From Chitinophaga pinensis (GTDB lineage: Bacteria > Bacteroidota > Bacteroidia > Flavobacteriales_D > Crocinitomicaceae), in the NCBI GenBank assembly GCA_945902745.1, contig CAMDNE010000015.1, positions 1 through 64,000 of the forward strand: DNA of 64,000 nucleotides, read 5' to 3'. Shown piece after piece: positions 59,996 through 64,000 of the stretch. The notes under the pieces are model-generated. The model was not told the origin of the DNA. It did not search any database and saw only the letters and a program-made list of their open reading frames with translations. The position numbers were made by a program, and so were the translations under genes. Positions within the stretch are counted from its first letter, which is position 1; each line of letters starts with the position of its first letter.

Positions 59996-62900
59996 ATGAA
60001 ATATATATTATTACTTTTTTTATTCTCTTCCTTTTTATTTAATTCAAGAATAGTTGCTCAAATCAATGTGAATGGGGCATATCTTATTGGCAATAATATT
60101 GAAGTTGGGATCAATAATGCTGGATTCGAAGGCACATATACTTTAGCTGGTTCACATTCACGCAGTGATCAATTTGATCCAGCAGTGTTTTTTGGATTTG
60201 TAGCCAATCCACAATTAAATGCTTGGGCTACTTATGACGGTGATTTTTTCACTCCAGGAACACCAGAAAATGGCTTTGGGATTGAAATTAACGGAATAAA
60301 TTATTCGAATAATGCGATTGATGCTAATTTTGGTTTTGGTATTCAGAATGAAATTCCAGGTACTTTATCGAATTATCTAGTGGTAGGTGATTGTATTTCA
60401 GTTGAATGGAATGGTACAATCAACAATGTGAATGTTAAAATTGTATACAAAATGGTTACAACAGACCTTTTTTATACTACTGAAGTAACATTAACCAATA
60501 ATACGGGAGCTTCGTTAAGTAATGTTTACTACTATAGAAATGTTGATGCTGACAACAATGTTTTTTTAAATACGTTTTATGAAACTACAAATACAATTGA
60601 TGCACAGCCAACTGGTGGATGTCCTAAAGCTTTGGTGTCTGCCACACAACCAATAATTTCTGGGGTTCAAGCATCTTATTTGGGACTTGCTGCAATAGGT
60701 CCAATGTTTAGAGTTTGTACAGGTGGATTTACAAATAGAGATGGTTCTGATATTTGGAATGGTATTGGATTTAATTCCGCAGTAGGCTCAAGCTTATATA
60801 TTGATGAAGCGATAAGTTTGGGATATAAAATAACATCACTTGCCTCTGGCGCTTCTGAAACTTTTAAATTTGCGACTATTCTAGCAGCTACACAAATTGA
60901 TGAAGCATTTTCTAATTTATATGAATTTGATTATCCTGGAGTTGTTTTAGGATCTTCTTCGGCTTGCTCACCGACAATTGATGAAACTACGATATGTGGA
61001 AATGCACCATCAACGATTAGTATGGTCGGACCAAATGTTAATGATTATACTTGGGCTTGGTCGCCTGCGATTGGGTTAAATACATCAACAGGACCTGTGG
61101 TTCAGGCTTTTCCGAATGTACCAACTACTTATACTGTAACTGGTACTCCAGTAAATCCATGCTTAACTTTAGTTATTGTTAAAACAATTGTGGTTAATCC
61201 AGGTATTGATATTCAAATTACTGATCCAGGACCACTTTGCGGAGATATTTCATTGTCGAGTTTAACCATTGTTGACTTGAATAATTCACCCGGTACAGTT
61301 ATGACTTTCCATGGTAGTATTCCAGCATCTTCCACTGATATGTCTAATCTATGGGGATCTTCCACCATTGGATTTGGAGACATAGTTTATGTTATGATTG
61401 CTAGTTCGACTTCAAACTGCTTTGATATTGAACAAATTTTGTTAAACTTTTCTGGAGGAACACCCGCAGGGCCAGATGTAGTTGCTACGTATTGTAACAC
61501 TGCCGGTATTATCAACCTTAACACCTTAATTCCTGCTGGTATAAGTATCACAGGAACTTGGATAGAAACCTCTGCCGCAACTGGACAATTTACTGCTTTG
61601 TCAGGTGATTTTGATTTAACTGGATTACCTGATGGTGCTTATACATTTAGTTATACTGTACCAAGTTCCCCTCCTTGTGTTAGTCAGCAAGCAACTTATA
61701 CAATTAATATTGTATCTGTAGCAAATGCTGGGTTGGACAACGCTATCACTGTATGTAATGGTTCGGGTGCAATAAACTTGAATACGATGTTAGTTGGTGC
61801 TGATGCAGGTGGAGCATGGTCAGAAACTAGTACGTTTAATAGTGGTTCATTTGTACCTTCAACTGGTTTATTCAATTCCAATTCAGTCGCACCAGGAATA
61901 TACACGTTTCAATATTTAGTTAATGCATGTGCAGCTGATTTTGCCGTGATGACAATAACTGTAAATTTTCAACCATTGTCAGGGCTAGATTCTGCGACTA
62001 CAATATGTAATGTAATTGGTTCTTCACTTGATTTAAACAACTTATTGCAATTTGCAAATATTGGAGGGACATGGTCAGAAACTACTGTGGTACCTAGTGG
62101 ACAATTTAATACGATTAATGGTGTCTTTGATGCAGCTGGTCTTGCAATAGGTGCTTATACATTCAACTATACACAAGCATCTAATGCACCTTGTCCAGGA
62201 AATTTTGCATTGTTTACTGTTAATGTAACTGGTACACCTGATGCTGGTTTGGATTCAACTAAAACATTTTGTGCTTCAGCTGGAGGCTCTATAAATGTTA
62301 ATACATTGTTGAATGGAGCTATGCCTGGAGGAACATGGAATGAAAATTCTATACCTCTTAGTGGTCAATTTAATGCGACTACAGGTGTATTCAATTTCGG
62401 CTCATTAGCCTCTGGAACTTACACATTTGAATATGTTTTAGCTGGAAGTGCTGTTTGCCCATCAGATACTGCAATAATAACAATTGTCACAATTACAACA
62501 CCAACAATTACTCCTTTACCAAATCAAGTCCATTGTGGTAATTATATCTTACCCGCTATTATTGGAACTAATTTGACAGGAAATGAAGCATACTATTCTG
62601 GAATAAATGGAACGGGAACTCAATTTTCCCCTGGTGATACCATTACTTCAACACAGACGCTTTACTTATATGACGCTACAGGAACATTGCCAAATTGTTC
62701 AAATCAACAAACAGTTAATATCGTTATTAATGGTGCACCAGTTATTAATTTTACCGCGAGTGTGACATCTGGTTGTGCACCACTGACAGTTACATTTACA
62801 AATACAACTGTTGGAGGAACATTAAACAATTGTACATGGGATTTTGGTCCTATTTCACAATCAAATGCTTGTACTTCATTTACTTACACTTATCAAAATG

Positions 62901-63526
62901 CAGGTGTATATGATGTTTCATTGAGTGGAACTAGTTCTTCAGGATGCAGCGTAAATTTAACATTATTAGACTTGATTGAAGTTTTTCCAGTTCCAACTGC
63001 TGCGTTCACTTTGACTCCAGCTATTACAGATATCTTTGATACTACGTGTGTCTTAACTAATCAGTCAACTGGCGCTGATAGTTATCTTTGGGATTTTCAA
63101 GACGGTACAACATCAACATCAACTGATGAAATCCATTTATTTCCAGCAACTCCTAACGCTGGTTACAACATAACATTAATCGCTAGTACTATTCATGGTT
63201 GTACAGATACAGTAGTTCATTTGTTTACGGTTGTTGATGTAATATTATTTTATATTCCAAATACATTTACTCCAGATGGAGATGAATACAACAATACTTT
63301 CATGCCAATATATGCTTCAGGAGTAGATCCTTATGGATTTAACATGCAAATCTTTAATCGCTGGGGTGAGATCGTTTTCGAAACAAATGATATGACAATT
63401 GGATGGGACGGAACTTATGGTGGCGTATTGGTGCCAGATGGATCGTACGTTTGGACTTTAGAATTCAAAGAAACTATGTCTGATAGTCGACATTCTTACA
63501 ATGGGAATGTGAATATATTCAGATAA
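59996..63526 (+). CDS. Secreted T9SS type B protein with repeats and PKD domains
   Basis: The 1176-residue protein has a signal peptide (to about residue 21), an N-terminal beta-rich domain without clear family (about 25-320), a further Ig/PKD-like segment, and then four repeats of about 85 residues (about 490-840) with AGLD, LNTL, GGTW and GxYTFxY signatures. After these come one or two PKD-type domains (about 915-1080, with GCAPLTVTFTNTT and YTYQNAGVYDVSL) and a CHU_C-type sorting domain (about 1090-1176: IPNTFTPDGDEYNN and FNRWGEIVFE). It should be secreted through T9SS and may be cell-surface attached. No PorP/SprF gene follows it. Confidence 0.88.
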   Translation: MKYILLLFLFSSFLFNSRIVAQINVNGAYLIGNNIEVGINNAGFEGTYTLAGSHSRSDQFDPAVFFGFVANPQLNAWATYDGDFFTPGTPENGFGIEINGINYSNNAIDANFGFGIQNEIPGTLSNYLVVGDCISVEWNGTINNVNVKIVYKMVTTDLFYTTEVTLTNNTGASLSNVYYYRNVDADNNVFLNTFYETTNTIDAQPTGGCPKALVSATQPIISGVQASYLGLAAIGPMFRVCTGGFTNRDGSDIWNGIGFNSAVGSSLYIDEAISLGYKITSLASGASETFKFATILAATQIDEAFSNLYEFDYPGVVLGSSSACSPTIDETTICGNAPSTISMVGPNVNDYTWAWSPAIGLNTSTGPVVQAFPNVPTTYTVTGTPVNPCLTLVIVKTIVVNPGIDIQITDPGPLCGDISLSSLTIVDLNNSPGTVMTFHGSIPASSTDMSNLWGSSTIGFGDIVYVMIASSTSNCFDIEQILLNFSGGTPAGPDVVATYCNTAGIINLNTLIPAGISITGTWIETSAATGQFTALSGDFDLTGLPDGAYTFSYTVPSSPPCVSQQATYTINIVSVANAGLDNAITVCNGSGAINLNTMLVGADAGGAWSETSTFNSGSFVPSTGLFNSNSVAPGIYTFQYLVNACAADFAVMTITVNFQPLSGLDSATTICNVIGSSLDLNNLLQFANIGGTWSETTVVPSGQFNTINGVFDAAGLAIGAYTFNYTQASNAPCPGNFALFTVNVTGTPDAGLDSTKTFCASAGGSINVNTLLNGAMPGGTWNENSIPLSGQFNATTGVFNFGSLASGTYTFEYVLAGSAVCPSDTAIITIVTITTPTITPLPNQVHCGNYILPAIIGTNLTGNEAYYSGINGTGTQFSPGDTITSTQTLYLYDATGTLPNCSNQQTVNIVINGAPVINFTASVTSGCAPLTVTFTNTTVGGTLNNCTWDFGPISQSNACTSFTYTYQNAGVYDVSLSGTSSSGCSVNLTLLDLIEVFPVPTAAFTLTPAITDIFDTTCVLTNQSTGADSYLWDFQDGTTSTSTDEIHLFPATPNAGYNITLIASTIHGCTDTVVHLFTVVDVILFYIPNTFTPDGDEYNNTFMPIYASGVDPYGFNMQIFNRWGEIVFETNDMTIGWDGTYGGVLVPDGSYVWTLEFKETMSDSRHSYNGNVNIFR

Positions 63527-63538
63527 TTTCTTAACTTG

Positions 63539-63587
63539 ACCGTCACTCGGTGTATGTCGTTAAATTAAACGGACACCGAGCGACGGT
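63539..63587. other. Hairpin after the T9SS gene
   Basis: Fifteen-nt arms at 63539-63553 and 63573-63587 pair with a single mismatch around a 19-nt loop, 12 nt after the stop codon. No T-tract follows on either strand, so it is not a canonical terminator, but it may stabilise or end the transcript. One arm overlaps the dispersed 18-nt repeat also found at 8673-8690. Confidence 0.5.
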
Positions 63588-63706
63588 GGAGATATTACTT
63601 CCCTGCTTCATAATTCAAGATATCATAGGGTGCAGGAATAGTCATTGGAAAATTAAAATTGACTATGTCTTTACCCAAAGTTGAACAATCCAAACTTACT
63701 TTTAGT

Positions 63707-64000
63707 TTATCCTTTATTCAAAAGGTTATCTAATGCATCATCAATTTGTTCAAACTTAAATTCAAACCCAGTATCAATTATTTTTTGAGAGGAGATTTTA
63801 CTTCCTTCTAATAGAATTGTTGACATTTCTCCAAACAAAATTTGAAGCATGAACTTCGGTATATTGGGTAAAAATAGCGGTTTCTTTAGCCGCTGTGAGA
63901 TCTTTTTGGTTAACTCGATATTAGTAATTGAGTGAGGTGAAACAGCATTAAATGTTCCAACTATTTTAGGGTCATCAAGGATGAAATTAATAAGTCGAAC
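63707..64000 (-). CDS. TIGR01777-family epimerase, C-terminal part (cut by window edge)
   Basis: The last 97 codons are visible, running in frame from the right edge to TAA at 63707-63709. The peptide starts VRLINFILDD and contains GTFNAVSPHSITN, LFLPNIPKFMLQILFGEM and ILLEGSKISSQK, ending EFKFEQIDDALDNLL. That is the DUF1731 C-terminal domain of TIGR01777 NAD-binding epimerases (SDR39U1-like). The N-terminal Rossmann part is outside the window. The substrate of this family is unknown. Confidence 0.85.
   Translation of the reverse strand, partial: VRLINFILDDPKIVGTFNAVSPHSITNIELTKKISQRLKKPLFLPNIPKFMLQILFGEMSTILLEGSKISSQKIIDTGFEFKFEQIDDALDNLLNKG

Noticed and set aside
63595-63701. 35-codon open frame on the minus strand after the epimerase gene, ending NYEAGK
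   Set aside because: It has no credible start, is preceded by a stop and follows a complete epimerase C-terminus. It may be a remnant or chance.
1-64000. CRISPR arrays
   Set aside because: No regularly spaced direct repeats with unique spacers were found. The repeats seen are inverted, tandem heptamer or protein-domain repeats.

Overview
The window comes from the chromosome of a Bacteroidota bacterium, most likely order Flavobacteriales and perhaps Crocinitomicaceae/Fluviicola-like. The family guess is inference. The DNA is AT-rich, with TAnnTTTG-type -7 promoter elements and few Shine-Dalgarno sites. It carries two giant secreted proteins with type IX secretion (T9SS) type B C-terminal domains, a PorP/SprF protein, a complete Bat aerotolerance operon and a flavobacterial carotenoid gene set. 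No tRNA, rRNA, CRISPR array, transposase or prophage gene was found.

Layout. 1-2.6 kb: a gene cut by the window edge, a possible small membrane ORF, a DUF2461 protein and a membrane SpoIIE-type phosphatase. 2.65-5.4 kb: a tightly overlapping carotenoid operon (CruF-like protein, CrtZ, fused CrtYcd-type cyclase, B12-binding MerR/CarH-like regulator). 5.4-13.9 kb: the moxR-DUF58-orf-batABCDE operon on the minus strand. 14-16.8 kb: a zinc-ribbon protein, a polytopic membrane protein and an SRPBCC protein. 17.3-22.9 kb: a second, seven-gene light/carotenoid operon on the minus strand, in transcription order ECF sigma, crtI, crtB, idi, PTPS-like, photolyase, PrxQ. 22.9-27.2 kb: a 1426-residue propeller-PAS-SpoIIE sensor. 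27.2-33 kb: purK, hpt, adk, obg, PAP2, crcB and an acyltransferase. 33-38.2 kb: PorP/SprF with a T9SS-exported protein of about ten HYR-like repeats. 38.5-48 kb: ddl, a PBP4-like peptidase, a polysaccharide export operon (GT4, Wza, Wzc, RfbC, WecA-like) and a lytic transglycosylase. 48-50.8 kb: uvrA. 50.9-56.1 kb: a cassette with two radical SAM proteins and one oxidoreductase, bracketed by two 200-nt repeats in inverted orientation. 56.1-59.3 kb: a DEAD-box helicase, a CDF transporter and an SPFH protein. 59.6-63.5 kb: a small secreted protein and a 1176-residue T9SS protein. The window ends in the 3' part of a TIGR01777-type epimerase gene.

The most coherent system is a predicted light/photo-oxidative-stress regulon. 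The MerR regulator keeps the CarH adenosylcobalamin signatures (W-x9-EH and ExHxxG). Both carotenoid operons carry the same 30-bp inverted repeat, TGTTTAA(C/T)-N14-(G/T)TTAAACA, in front of or at their first gene. The second operon joins pigment synthesis to DNA photorepair, pterin synthesis and peroxide removal. The second item of interest is the repeat-bracketed radical SAM cassette, whose product cannot be predicted from the sequence.
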